Shown here in pieces: positions 10,203 through 21,052 of a DNA stretch of 64,000 nt. The DNA lies in the NCBI RefSeq assembly GCF_038502225.1, contig NC_091372.1, positions 3,435,203 through 3,499,202 on the forward strand, in the 5' to 3' direction. Numbering within the stretch: the stretch's first letter is position 1; each line of letters starts with the position of its first letter. The translations under genes and the position numbers were made by a program. The notes under the pieces are model-generated. The model did not search any database. It worked only from the letters and a program-made list of their open reading frames with translations, and was not told the origin of the DNA. Source of the DNA: Cherax quadricarinatus. Lineage: Eukaryota; Arthropoda; Malacostraca; Decapoda; Parastacidae.

Positions 10203-12179
10203 TCAGGTCCCAAGTACCATTCGTCTCCATTCACTCCTATCTAACACGCTCACGCACGCTTGCTGGAAGTCCAAGCCCCTTACCCACAAAACCTCCTTTA
10301 CCCCCTCTCTCCAACCCTTTCGAGGACGACCCCTACCCCGCCTTCCTTCCCCTATAGATTTATATGCTTTCCATGTCATTCTACTTTGATCCATTCTCTC
10401 TAAATGACCAAACCACCTCAACAACCCCTCTTCTGCCCTCTGACTAATACTTTTATTAACTCCACACCTTCTCCTAATTTCCACACTCCGAATTTTCTGC
10501 ATAATATTTACACCACACATTGCCCTTAAACAGGACATCTCCACTGCCTCCAACCGTCTCCTCGCTGCTGCATTTACCACCCAAGCTTCACACCCATATA
10601 AGAGTGTTGGTACTACTATACTTTCATACATTCCCTTCTTTGCCTCCATAGATAACGTTTTTTGACTCCACATATACCTCAACGCACCACTCACCTTTTT
10701 TCCCTCATCAATTCTATGATTAACCTCATCCTTCATAAATCCATCCGCCGACACGTCAACTCCCAAGTATCTGAAAACATTCACTTCTTCCATACCCCTC
10801 CTCCCCAATTTGATATCCAATTTTTCTTTATCTAAATCATTTGACACCCTCATCACCTTACTCTTTTCTATGTTCACTTTCAACTTTCTACCTTTACACA
10901 CATTCCCAAACTCATCCACTAACCTTTGCAATTTTTCTTTAGAATCTCCCATAAGCACAGTATCATCAGCAAAAAGTAACTGTGTCAATTCCCATTTTGA
11001 ATTTGATTCCCCATAATTTAATCCCACCCCTCTCCCAAACACCCTAGCATTTACTTCCTTAACAACCCCATCTATAAATATATTAAACAACCATGGTGAC
11101 ATTACACATCCCTGTCTAAGACCTACTTTTACCGGGAAATAGTCTCCCTCTCTTCTACACACCCTAACCTGAGCCTCACTATCTTCATAAAAACTCTTTA
11201 CAGCATTTAATAACTTACCACCTATTCCATATACTTGCAACATCTGCCACATTGCTCCTCTATCCACTCTATCATATGCCTTTTCTAAATCCATAAATGC
11301 AATAAAAACTTCCCTACCTTTATCTAAATACTGTTCACATATATGCTTCAATGTAAACACTTGATCTACACATCCCCTACCCACTCTGAAACCTCCTTGC
11401 TCATCCGCAATCCTACATTCTGTCTTACCTCTAATTCTTTCAATTATAACCCTACCGTACACTTTTCCTGGTATACTCAGTAAGCTTATTCCTCTATAAT
11501 TTTTACAGTCTCTTTTGTCCCCTTTCCCTTTATATAAAGGGACTATACATGCTCTCCGCCAATCCCTAGGTACCTTCCCCTCTTTCATACATTTATTGAA
11601 CAAAAGTACCAACCACTCCAACACTATATCCCCCCCTGCTTTTAACATTTCTGTCATGATCCCATCAGTACCAGCTGCTTTACCCCCTTTCATTTTACGT
11701 AATGCCTCACGTACCTCCCCCACACTTACATTCTGCTCTTCTTCACTCCTAAAAGATGGTATACCTCCCTGACCAGTGCATGAAATTACTGCCTCTGTTT
11801 CTTCCTTAACATTTAAAAGTTCCTCAAAATATTCTCGCCATCTACCTAATACCTCCATCTCCCCATCTACTAACTCCCCTACTCTGTTTTTAACTGACAA
11901 ATCCATACTTTCCCTTGGCTTTCTTAACTTGTTTAACTCACTCCAAAATTTTTTCTTATTTTCATTAAAATTTCTTGACAGTGCCTCTCCCACTCTATCA
12001 TCTGCTCTCCTTTTGCACTCTCTCACCACTCTCTTTACCTTTCCTTTACTCTCCATATACTCTGCTCTTCTTATAACACTTCTGCTTTGTAAAAACCTCT
12101 CATAAGCTACCTTTTTCTCTTTTATCACACCCTTTACTTCATCATTCCACCAATCACTCCTCTTTCCTCCTGCACCCAC
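10203..12179 (-). CDS. LINE-D reverse transcriptase part of ORF2
   Basis: This is a 658-residue open frame encoding the RNA-directed DNA polymerase that copies LINE RNA at the chromosomal target. Motifs in order are KNYRGISLLSIPGKVYGRVI (about 230), FMDLEKAYDRVDRG (about 295), LRQGCVMSPWLFNIF (about 345) and LLFADDTVLM (FADD at 403-406, the catalytic aspartates). The C-terminal part has the conserved LLYGCEAWV and a basic GRRGRGRPRKGW stretch. The true protein should begin further upstream, in the endonuclease. A 1-base deletion in a G run near 12250 separates this frame from the endonuclease, so it is the larger half of a broken ORF2. The RT domain itself has no internal stop. Confidence 0.9.
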   Translation of the reverse strand: MGAGGKRSDWWNDEVKGVIKEKKVAYERFLQSRSVIRRAEYMESKGKVKRVVRECKRRADDRVGEALSRNFNENKKKFWSELNKLRKPRESMDLSVKNRVGELVDGEMEVLGRWREYFEELLNVKEETEAVISCTGQGGIPSFRSEEEQNVSVGEVREALRKMKGGKAAGTDGIMTEMLKAGGDIVLEWLVLLFNKCMKEGKVPRDWRRACIVPLYKGKGDKRDCKNYRGISLLSIPGKVYGRVIIERIRGKTECRIADEQGGFRVGRGCVDQVFTLKHICEQYLDKGREVFIAFMDLEKAYDRVDRGAMWQMLQVYGIGGKLLNAVKSFYEDSEAQVRVCRREGDYFPVKVGLRQGCVMSPWLFNIFIDGVVKEVNARVFGRGVGLNYGESNSKWELTQLLFADDTVLMGDSKEKLQRLVDEFGNVCKGRKLKVNIEKSKVMRVSNDLDKEKLDIKLGRRGMEEVNVFRYLGVDVSADGFMKDEVNHRIDEGKKVSGALRYMWSQKTLSMEAKKGMYESIVVPTLLYGCEAWVVNAAARRRLEAVEMSCLRAMCGVNIMQKIRSVEIRRRCGVNKSISQRAEEGLLRWFGHLERMDQSRMTWKAYKSIGEGRRGRGRPRKGWREGVKEVLWVRGLDFQQACVSVLDRSEWRRMVLGT

Positions 12180-12211
12180 CCTCCTATAACCACAAACTTC
12201 TGCCCCACATT

Positions 12212-13126
12212 CTAATACTGCATTTTTAAAACTATTCCAACCCTCTTCAACCCCCCACTACTCATCTTTGCCCTATCCCACCTTTCTGCCAATAGTCGCT
12301 TATATCTCGCCCGAACTTCCTCCTCCCTTAGTTTATACACTTTCACCTCCCTCTTACTTGTTGTTGCCACCTTCCTCTTTTCCCATCTACCTCTTACTCT
12401 AACTGTAGCTACAACTAAATAATGATCCGATATATCAGATGCCCCTCTATAAACATGTACATCCTGGAGCCTACCCATCAACCTTTTATCCACCAATACA
12501 TAATCTAATAAACTACTTTCATTACGTGCTACATCATACCTTGTATATTTATTTATCCTCTTTTTCATAAAATATGTATTACTTATTACCAAATTTCTTT
12601 CTACACATAGCTCAATTAAAGGCTCCCCATTTACATTTACCCCTGGCACCCCAAATTTACCTACTACTCCCTCCATAACATTTTTACCCACTTTAGCATT
12701 GAAATCCCCAACCACCATTACTCTCACACTTGATTCAAAACTCCCCACGCATTCACTCAACATTTCCCAAAATCTCTCTCTCTCCTCTACACTTCTCTCT
12801 TCTCCAGGTGCATACACGCTTATTATAACCCACTTTTCACATCCAATCTTTATTTTACTTCACATAATCCTTGAATTAATACATTTATAGTCCCTCTTTT
12901 CCTGCCATAGCTTATCCTTCAACATTATTGCTACTCCTTCTTTAGCTCTAACTCTATTTGAAACCCCTGACCTAATCCCATTTATTCCTCTCCACTGAAA
13001 CTCTCCCACTCCCTTCAGCTTTGTTTCACTTAAAGCCAGGACATCCAGCTTCTTCTCATTCATAACATCCACAATCATCTCTTTCTTATCATCTGCACAA
13101 CATCCACGCACATTCAGACTTCCCAC
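12212..13126 (-). pseudogene. LINE-D apurinic-like endonuclease part of ORF2
   Basis: This is the N-terminal endonuclease of the APE/exonuclease III fold that nicks the target DNA. It shows GSLNVRGCC, ALSETKL (catalytic Glu), VVGDFNAKVG and the C-terminal ISDHYLV (catalytic Asp-His). An in-frame TGA at 12860-12862 interrupts it; the frame continues on both sides, and a Trp codon would fit there. The frame then ends at 12212 because of a 1-base G-run deletion before the reverse transcriptase. Only these two lesions are evident, so the copy is young. Confidence 0.85.
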
Positions 13127-13207
13127 TTTGACAATTTTCTTCTTCTTATTCTTTTTAGTAATCTTTACAGGAAAAGGGGTTACTAGCCCATTGTTCCCGG
13201 CATTTTA

Positions 13208-13534
13208 GTTGACTTTTACAACACGCATGGCTTACGGAGGAAAGATTCTTATTTCACTTCCCCATGGATATAAAAGGAAAAGTAATAAGACCAAGAACTA
13301 TTAAGATAAAATCAAAGAAAACTCAGATGAGTGTGTATAAATAAATGTGTACATGTATGTGTAGTGTGACCTAAGTGTAAGTAGAAGTAGCAAGACGTAC
13401 CTGTAATCTTGCATATTTATGAGACAGACAAAAGACATCAGCAATCCTACCATCATGTAAAACAATTACAGGCTTTCTTTTTACACTCACTTGGCAGGAC
13501 CGTAGTACCTCCCTGGGTGGTTGCTGTCTACCAA
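13208..13534. other. Unassigned non-coding sequence
   Basis: I see no gene. The final 40 bases before the (AT)n array (GTAGTACCTCCCTGGGTGG) resemble the sequence beside the (AT)n array at 51600, which suggests an old shared repeat. Confidence 0.4.
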
Positions 13535-13536
13535 CC

Positions 13537-13611
<75 letters not shown>
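13535..13611. repeat. (AT)n microsatellite
   Basis: About 75 bp of uninterrupted AT. Confidence 0.98.
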
Positions 13612-13614
<3 letters not shown>

Positions 13615-13719
13615 AGTGCTTCAGAAGATTATATGAGATAAGTTATTTTTAAGCATAAACTTAGCAGATTAGCACCTATACAGGACAATATTATTTAAAC
13701 ATTTCTCTGAGCTTCTATA

Positions 13720-14300
13720 TATCGAAAGTTTCAAGCCGATATAAAGAGACATTCTCAAGTAATTGCACAAACCGATATCACAGTTTGTTGAATAAAAAGT
13801 GCCAAATTGCAACGTATGCAACACCATGTCAATCTTAACTTTTACAAGGTATGATGCACCAGTTTGAATCCTATCAGGATAGTCATTCTCCAGTTACCAC
13901 ACAGACATTACCATGCCAGTTTGTTTAACGAAATTGGAACTAAATCTCTCCATTAACAAAATATACCAGCACTGTAAGTTTCAACCCGACCAGAAGAGGT
14001 ATTCTCTAGTTACCAAACGAAAACCAATACCTCACTTTACCTCATGGGGGAGCGCTAAACCCGTAGGGGTTATAAGTACCTGTAGGGGGGGATGGAAGGT
14101 ATTCGGGTTTAATTCAGGGAACTGGAGCACAGATCCAATTCCCTAGATCAAGAGCCCCTGACCAGCGTCAAGGAACCTCCCGTGAGGGGCACAAAACTGG
14201 CCAGATCGCTCCTACACAACCTATACTTACAGTCGACTTTCCTCTCACTTAAATACATCCTCACTCTAAGTTTGAATTCGTTCGGCAGAGTCATTATTGA
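13720..14300. repeat. Diverged ~130-bp tandem repeat, four copies
   Basis: A motif of the form AGTTTsAA.CC followed about 25 bases later by ATTCTC.AGTTACC begins near 13726, 13860, 13976 and 14266. The spacing is about 115-135 bp once the element inserted at 14034-14190 is removed. The copies are old and coding is unlikely. Confidence 0.6.
14034..14190 (-). mobile_element. Short dispersed element, second copy
   Basis: This is the reverse complement of the element at 4005-4160: GGGGGAGCGCTAAACCCGTA, then GGAACTGGAGCACAGATCC and AGATCAAGAGCCCCTGACCA. It lacks the (TAA)n tail. It interrupts the diverged ~130-bp repeat. Confidence 0.7.
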
Positions 14301-14384
14301 TTTATTGCAAGTTGTGTTTACGATGATCGAAAAGTTTGAGGTACACGAACATATAAGTGCAGTTATCATACATAGTGTGTATTA

Positions 14385-17022
14385 TAATGTATATTATCAT
14401 ACATAATGTATATTATCATACATAATGTATATTGTACATAGTGTATATTATCATACATAATGTATATTATCATACATAATGTATATTATCGTACATAATG
14501 TATATTATCATACATAATGTATATTGTACATAGTGTATATTATCATACATAATGTATATTGTACATAGTGTATATTATCATACATAATGTATATTGTACA
14601 TAGTGTATATTATCATACATAATGTATATTATCATACATAATGTATATTATCATACATAATGTATATTATCATACATAATGTATATTATGTATAATATAT
14701 ATTATCATACATAATATATATTATCATACATAATGTATATTATCATACATAATGTATATTATCATAATGTATATTATCATACATAATGTATATTATACAT
14801 AATATATATTATACATAATGTATATTATACATAATATATATTATCATACATAATGTATATTATCATACATAATGTATATTATACATAATATATATTATCA
14901 TACATAATGTATATTATCATACATAATGTATATTATCATACATAATGTATATTATACATAATATATATTATCATACATAATGTATATTATCATACATAAT
15001 ATATATTATCATACATAATGTATATTATCATACATAATGTATATTATCATACATAATGTATATTATCATACATAATGTATATTATACATAATGATTATTA
15101 TCATACATAATGTATATTATCATAATGTATATTATCATAATGTATATTATCATACATAATGTATATTATCATACATAATATATATTATCATACATAATGT
15201 ATATTATCATAATGTATATTATCATACATAATGTATATTATCATACATAATATATATTATCATACATAATGTATATTATCATACATAATGTATATTATAC
15301 ATAATGTATATTATCATACATAATGTATATTATCATACATAATGTTTATTATCATACATAATGTATATTATCATACATAATGTATATTATACATAATATG
15401 TATTATCATACATAATATATATACATAATGTATATTATCATACATAATGTATATTATCATAATGTATATTATCATACATAATGTATATTATCATAATGTA
15501 TATTATCATACATAATGTATATTATCATACATAATGTATATCATACATAATATATATTATCATACATAATGAATATTATCATACATAATGTATATTATCA
15601 TACATAATGTATATCATACATAATATATATTATCATACATAATATATATTATCATACATAATGTATATTATCATACATAATATATATTATCATACATAAT
15701 GTATATTATCATACATAATGTATATTATCATAATGTATATTATCATAATGTATATTATCATACATAATGTATATTATCATGCATAATATATATTATCATA
15801 CATAATGTATATTATACATAATGTATATTATCATACATAGTGTATATTATCATACATAATATATATTATCATACATAATGTATATTATACATAATGTATA
15901 TTATCATACATAATGTATATTATCATACATAATATATATTATCATACATAATGTATATCATACATAATATATATTATCATACATAATGTATATTATCATA
16001 CATAATATATATTATCATACATAATGTATATTATCATACATAATGTATATTATCATACATAATGTATATCATACATAATATATATTATCATACATAATAT
16101 ATATTATCATACATAATATATATTATCATACATAATGTATATTATCATACATAATGTATATTATCATACATAATATATATTATCATACATAATGTATATT
16201 ATCATACATAATGTATATTATCATACATAATATATATTATCATACATGTATATTATCATACATAATGTATATTATCATACATAATGTATATTATACATAA
16301 TGTATATCATACATAATGTATATTATCATACATAATGTATATTATACATAATGTATATTATCATACATAATGTATATTATCATACATAATATATATTATC
16401 ATACATAATGTATATCATACATAATATATATTATCATACATAATGTATATTATCATACATAATATATATTATCATACATAATGTATATTATCATACATAA
16501 TGTATATTATCATACATAATGTATATCATACATAATATATATTATCATACATAATATATATTATCATACATAATATATATTATCATACATAATGTATATT
16601 ATACATAATGTATATTATCATACATAATGTATATTATCATACATAATGTATATTATACATAATGTATATCATACATAATATATATTATCATACATAATAT
16701 ATATTATCATACATAATGTATATTATCATACATAATGTATATTATCATACATAATATATATTATCATACATGTATATTATCATACATAATGTATATTATC
16801 ATACATAATGTATATTATACATAATGTATATTATCATACATAATATATATTATCATACATAATGTATATTATACATAATGTATATTATCATACATAATAT
16901 ATATTATCATACATAATGTATATTATCATACATAATGTATATTATCATACATAATATATATTATCATACATAATGTATATTATCATACATAATGTATATT
17001 ATCATACATAATGTATATTAGT
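14385..17022. repeat. AT-rich 19-bp satellite, about 2.6 kb
   Basis: The basic 19-bp unit is ATCATACATAATGTATATT. Common variants replace TGTATATT by TATATATT, or drop ATC or ATACATA, giving shorter units. ATAATATATATTAT in the variant units is a perfect palindrome, so cruciform formation is plausible. There is no coding potential. Confidence 0.97.
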
Positions 17023-17302
17023 GTGTAATATAACGTAGAACAAAGTCAGAGAAAGTGGTATACTATGTTAGACGTGTTAGTCAATATTGTTTAATAATAA
17101 TTGTGTGTTTTAATGTTTAGTTGATGGGTCGAGTGATGGGGTTTAAAACCTATCTACTACACCAGTGTCATTAAGGCTGCACGTCACTTGTTCAACCCAC
17201 TCAAGAATAATTTAATACCTAAAATAATAATTAATGTAAACTATCAGTGTATATACACTGAGACATACACATCACGGTGTATATATATACTTCGTTATCA
17301 AA

Positions 17303-17335
<33 letters not shown>

Positions 17336-17340
17336 ACTCA
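17023..17340. repeat. Dispersed repeat with a palindrome, then (ATT)n
   Basis: Segments CATTAAGGCTGCACGTCACT and CAGTGTATATACACTGAGAC recur in related form at 60128 and 60641. CAGTGTATATACACTG is a perfect palindrome. An (ATT)n tract occupies about 17302-17335. No gene is seen. Confidence 0.6.
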
Positions 17341-17421
17341 GACTGTTGCACCTGCTTGTAAACATCTGAAATTATTGGTGAATATAATTGTTAGTGTTTG
17401 AGGTGCCCAGCCGTCAAGTGC

Positions 17422-17500
17422 AGCTGCAACAAGCTGCAACAAGCTGCAACAAGCTTCAACAAGCTGCAACAAGCTGCAACAAGCTTCAACAAGCTGCAAC
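17422..17500. repeat. 10-bp repeat AAGCTGCAAC, left part
   Basis: About eight tandem units of AAGCTGCAAC, some reading AAGCTTCAAC. The array stops where LINE-B begins and resumes after it at 18446. Confidence 0.9.
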
Positions 17501-18445
17501 AGTGTCTTCCATTGCAGACACTGCAAGGCTCCAGGCGGACATCAACCAAATCTTTCAGTGGGCTGCAGAAAACAATATGAAGTTCAACGATGAGAAATTT
17601 CAATTACTCAGATATGGTAAACATGAGGAAATTAAATCTTCATCAGAGTACAAAACAAATTCTGGCCACAAAATAGAGCGAAACACCAACGTCAAAGACC
17701 TGGGAGTGATTATGTCGGAGGATCTCACCTTCAAGGACCATAACATTGTATCAATCGCATCTGCTAGAAAAATGACAGGATGGATAATGAGAACCTTCAA
17801 AACTAGGGAGGCCAAGCCCATGATGACACTCTTCAGGTCACTTGTTCTATCTAGGCTGGAATATTGCTGCACTCTAACAGCACCTTTCAAGGCAGGTGAA
17901 ATTGCCGACCTAGAAAATGTACAGAGAACTTTCACGGCGCGCATAACGGAGATAAAACACCTCAATTACTGGGAGCGCTTGAGGTTTCTAAACCTGTATT
18001 CCCTGGAACGCAGGAGGGAGAGATACATGATTATATACACCTGGAAAATCCTAGAGGGACTAGTACCGAACTTGCACACGAAAATCACTCACTACGAAAG
18101 CAAAAGACTTGGCAGACGATGCACCATCCCCCCAATGAAAAGCAGGGGTGTCACTAGCACGTTAAGAGACCATACAATAAGTGTCAGGGGACCGAGACTG
18201 TTCAACTGCCTCCCAGCACACATAAGGGGGATTACAAACAGACCCCTGGCAGTCTTCAAGCTGGCACTGGACAAGCACCTAAAGGCAGTTCCTGATCAGC
18301 CGGGCTGTGGCTCGTACGTTGGTTTGCGTGCAGCCAGCAGCAACAGCCTGGTTGATCAGGCGCTGATCCACCAGGAGGCCTGGTCACAGACCGGGCCGCG
18401 GGGGCGTTGACCCCCGAAACTCTCTCCAGGTAAACTCCAGGTAAA
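17501..18445 (+). mobile_element. LINE-B copy 2, 5'-truncated, inserted in the 10-bp repeat
   Basis: It begins at the equivalent of 7771 in copy 1, just after the FADD motif of the reverse transcriptase, and runs to the family 3' end CTCCAGGTAAACTCCAGGTA. Its frame is open from 17501 to 18410 and encodes the C-terminal 300 residues of ORF2, including ERNTNVKDLGVIMSEDLTF and SLERRRERYMIIYTWKILEG. It reads GAG where copy 1 has a stop. The catalytic domain is absent, so it is a dead 5' truncation although the frame is intact. Confidence 0.93.
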
Positions 18446-18472
18446 CAAGCTGCAACAAGCTGCAACAAGCAA
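18446..18472. repeat. 10-bp repeat AAGCTGCAAC, right part
   Basis: Two to three more units of the array at 17422-17500 lie immediately after the LINE-B 3' end. The repeat was the insertion target, or was duplicated with it. Confidence 0.85.
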
Positions 18473-18654
18473 ACTGTAGTGTTTAATACAGTCACTGTTG
18501 CAACACATCCCAGGTGTGTTAGAGTTTTGCTTTAGTCACTCCTAGAGTGTTGCTGACACGCCGATGTTTTGCTTAGTTATCCTTGAAATGTTGCTAACTC
18601 GTAGATATTTTAATAAGTTATACTTGAAATATTGCACACGCGCGCACGCACACA

Positions 18655-19095
18655 CATATTTGGAGCAAAGAACTATGAATCGACCCCAGCAGCCACATAC
18701 AGGGAATGTCAGAGGAAGAAAGGTTGAGGGAAATCGACCTGACGACACTGGAGGACAGGAGGGTCAGGGGAGACATGATAACGACATATAAAATACTGAG
18801 ATAACAGAGACAGGATGTTCCAGAGATGGGACTCAGCAAAAGGGGTAACAGTTGGAAGTTGAAGACTGAGATGAGTCACAGGAATGTTAGGAAGTATTTC
18901 TTCAGTCACAGATTTGTCAGGAAATGGTATAGTCTGGACAGGGAGGTGGTGGAGGCAGGATCCATATATAGTTTTAAGAAGAGGTATGATACAGCTCACG
19001 AAGCAGGGAGTGACCTAGTAGCGACAAGTGAAGAAGCAAGGCCATGAGCTATGACTCGACTCCTGCAACCACAATTAGGTGAGTACACACACACA
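18655..19095 (+). mobile_element. LINE-A 3' fragment
   Basis: Tail-like sequence (AACTATGAATCGACCCCAGC) at 18670 is followed at about 18702 by the LINE-A ORF2 C-terminus (RRVRGDMITTYKIL region, broken frame, then RKYFFSHRFVRKWYSLD). It ends with CAACCACAATTAGGTGAGTA and (AC)n. The frame is interrupted by deletions near 18800. Confidence 0.85.
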
Positions 19096-19648
19096 TGCAG
19101 TAAGGAATCGTTCAAAACTCTGTACACCGTGTACGTCAGGCCCATACTGGAGTAAGCAGCACCAGTATGGAACACACACCTGGTCAGGCACGTTATGGAA
19201 TTAGAGAAAGTGCAAAGGTTTGTAACAAGACTAGTCCCGGAGCTAAGGGGTATGTCCTACGAGGAGAGGTTAAGGGAACTCAACCTGACAACACTGGAAG
19301 ACAGGAGAGATGGGGGGACATGATAACAACATACAAAATACTGAGAGGAATTGACAAGGTGGACAAAGACAGGATGTTCCAGAGATGGGACACAGCAACA
19401 GTTGGAAGTTGAAGACACAGATGAATCACAGGGATGTTAGGAAGTATTTCTTCAGCCACAGAGTATTCAGGAAGTGGAATAGTTTGGGAAGCGATGTAGT
19501 GGAGGCAGGTTCCATACATAGCTTTAAGCAGAGGTATGATAAAGCTCACGGTTCAGGGAGAGTGACCTAGTAGCGACCAGTGAAGAGGCGGGGGCCAGGA
19601 GCTTGGACTCGACCCCTGCTACCTCAACTAGGTGAGTACAACTAGGTG
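19096..19648 (+). mobile_element. LINE-A 3' fragment
   Basis: It starts at the equivalent of 23510 in copy 2 (AGTAAGGAATCGTTC) and ends in two tandem ACTAGGTGAGTACA tails and (AC)n. It encodes the C-terminal part of ORF2 with a TAA at about 19154 and frameshifts. It lies directly after the (AC)n tail of the previous fragment. Confidence 0.88.
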
Positions 19649-19649
19649 A

Positions 19650-19673
19650 GTACACACACACACACATATGTAC

Positions 19674-19705
<32 letters not shown>

Positions 19706-20027
19706 CCTCCACCACTTGACACAAACACTTGACACAAACACGTACCCCCCCTCCCCTAACCACCTCTCCCCCTTCCCTAACCACCTCACCTTAGCCACCT
19801 ACCCCTCCGCCAAACCACCTAACCCCTCCCTAAACCGTCTAACCCCCCCAACTTCCTCCCTCCCTCCAATAACCATCCTCCCCTTCCCCATAACCATTCA
19901 TCCCCTCTCTCCCCCAAACCATCTAACACCCTCCCCCAACTATCTCTACCCCTCCAATAACCATCCTCCCCCTCCCCCACAACCATCCATCCCTTCTCCT
20001 AACCATCTATTCCCCTCCCCCTAACCA
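19650..20027. repeat. (AC)n then C-rich, G-poor tract
   Basis: A short (AC)n is followed by about 300 bp that is almost free of G on the plus strand. Irregular repeats such as CCCTAACCACCT and CCTCCCCCTAACCATC are present. The long Pro/Ser/Asn frame across it is a composition effect. Confidence 0.85.
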
Positions 20028-20029
20028 GG

Positions 20030-21052
20030 ATGAGGACAAGGGGCTCCAAGGACGAATCTGGGAGGGAGGAATAGGAGGTAGAGCTCAAAAAAAGGGAAGA
20101 AGACTGGGGAAGGAGACTAGATGAGCTGGAAAGGAAGATGGACGAGAGGTTAGCAGCAGAATGCAGAAGGTGGAAGCAACAGGCCACAGCAGCAGAAATC
20201 AAGATAGAGAGATTAGAAGAGGAGCTGAGACATCTGAAACAGCACAGAGACAAAGATATTACAGAAGTAGCATCGTCAATGGCTACATCAAACACAGACA
20301 ACAGGTCTGAAGGAAGCATGGAAACTAAACTGTATGCAGAGGTCCTGTCAAACTCACATGGGGCCAAAACAAAGACAGGGAGCACACTAGGACAGGATGA
20401 GAGGTTGGAAGACATTGAAAGAACTAGGACATGTGCAAGGACCTTACCAGATACCTGTCGGGGGCCAGGAGCAGGTGAGCAGGAAGGATAAACCAAGAAG
20501 CATAGGGGCCATAACTAGGGAAGGGACTGAAGGAACACTCCACGGGAAGGAACTAAAACACATCAGAGGATGCAATGGGAGTCACAGTGGGAGGTGGAAA
20601 GGGAGAGATCCGTGTTTGTCTATGGGCTAGACGAAGCTAAAGGGGAAACTTATGATGAAAGAAAGCAGGAGGAGAAAAAAGCGATTGAAGATATGAAGGT
20701 GATAGGCGAGGGGGACATGACCCAGGTGGCAAATTTTCGGAGAATTGGGTGGTTCACAAAGAAAAGGAATCGGCCTCTCAAAGTAATTTTCAAGGCAGAA
20801 TCAACCCGAACCATGATCCTGCAGGAGAAAGCACGGCTGAGAGGCAAGCAGGAGTTCCGGAGTGTGTACCTCGATCGAGACAGAACACAGGACAAAAGGA
20901 AGACAATGAAAGAGAGAGTTCAAAAACGAAAGGAGAAATGGGAGGAAATGAAAAAGGAGAGCAGAATAACCCAGGATCAAATGGAAGGACAAGCGCACCC
21001 CCCAGAAACACCTGCAGAAGGACTCCAGTCACGACACCCCCAAGGCAACTGA
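20030..21052 (+). pseudogene. LINE-A ORF1: coiled coil plus RNA-binding-like domain
   Basis: ORF1 proteins of LINEs bind their own RNA. From the ATG at 20030 the frame meets TAG at 20072-20074, then reads an acidic/basic coiled coil (for example ERLEEELRHLKQ, about 20198-20233) to a stop at 20491. The frame is lost for about 80 bp and resumes in the same frame at about 20570. The second part has SVFVYGLDEAKGETYDERK and RPLKVIFKAESTRTMILQEK, resembling the RRM-like core of LINE ORF1 proteins, then a charged tail. A shift out and back between 20460 and 20570 is the likely damage. Copy 3 (35611-36465) shows the same layout. Confidence 0.75.

Larger units (their letters stand above)
9833..13207 (-). 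mobile_element. LINE-D, nearly full-length non-LTR retrotransposon
   Basis: Read on the minus strand, the order is a short 5' leader (about 13207-13130), an endonuclease (13126-12212), a reverse transcriptase (12179-10203), a ~300-bp 3' UTR and a 3' tail abutting (AT)n. The tail holds three copies of a ~17-bp GGGTCACCCTGCCTCGG motif and then GAGACGGCCGACGTGTTG. The compact layout, with one EN-RT frame and no visible ORF1, resembles RTE-type elements, but clade assignment would need a tree. Two lesions break the coding frame. Confidence 0.85.

Noticed and set aside
10810..12890. Plus-strand frames opposite LINE-D
   Set aside because: They are shadows of the minus-strand EN-RT coding sequence without motifs of their own.
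19668..20024. Pro/Asn/His-rich 118-codon frame
   Set aside because: It lies in the C-rich, G-poor tract, where stops are rare by composition.
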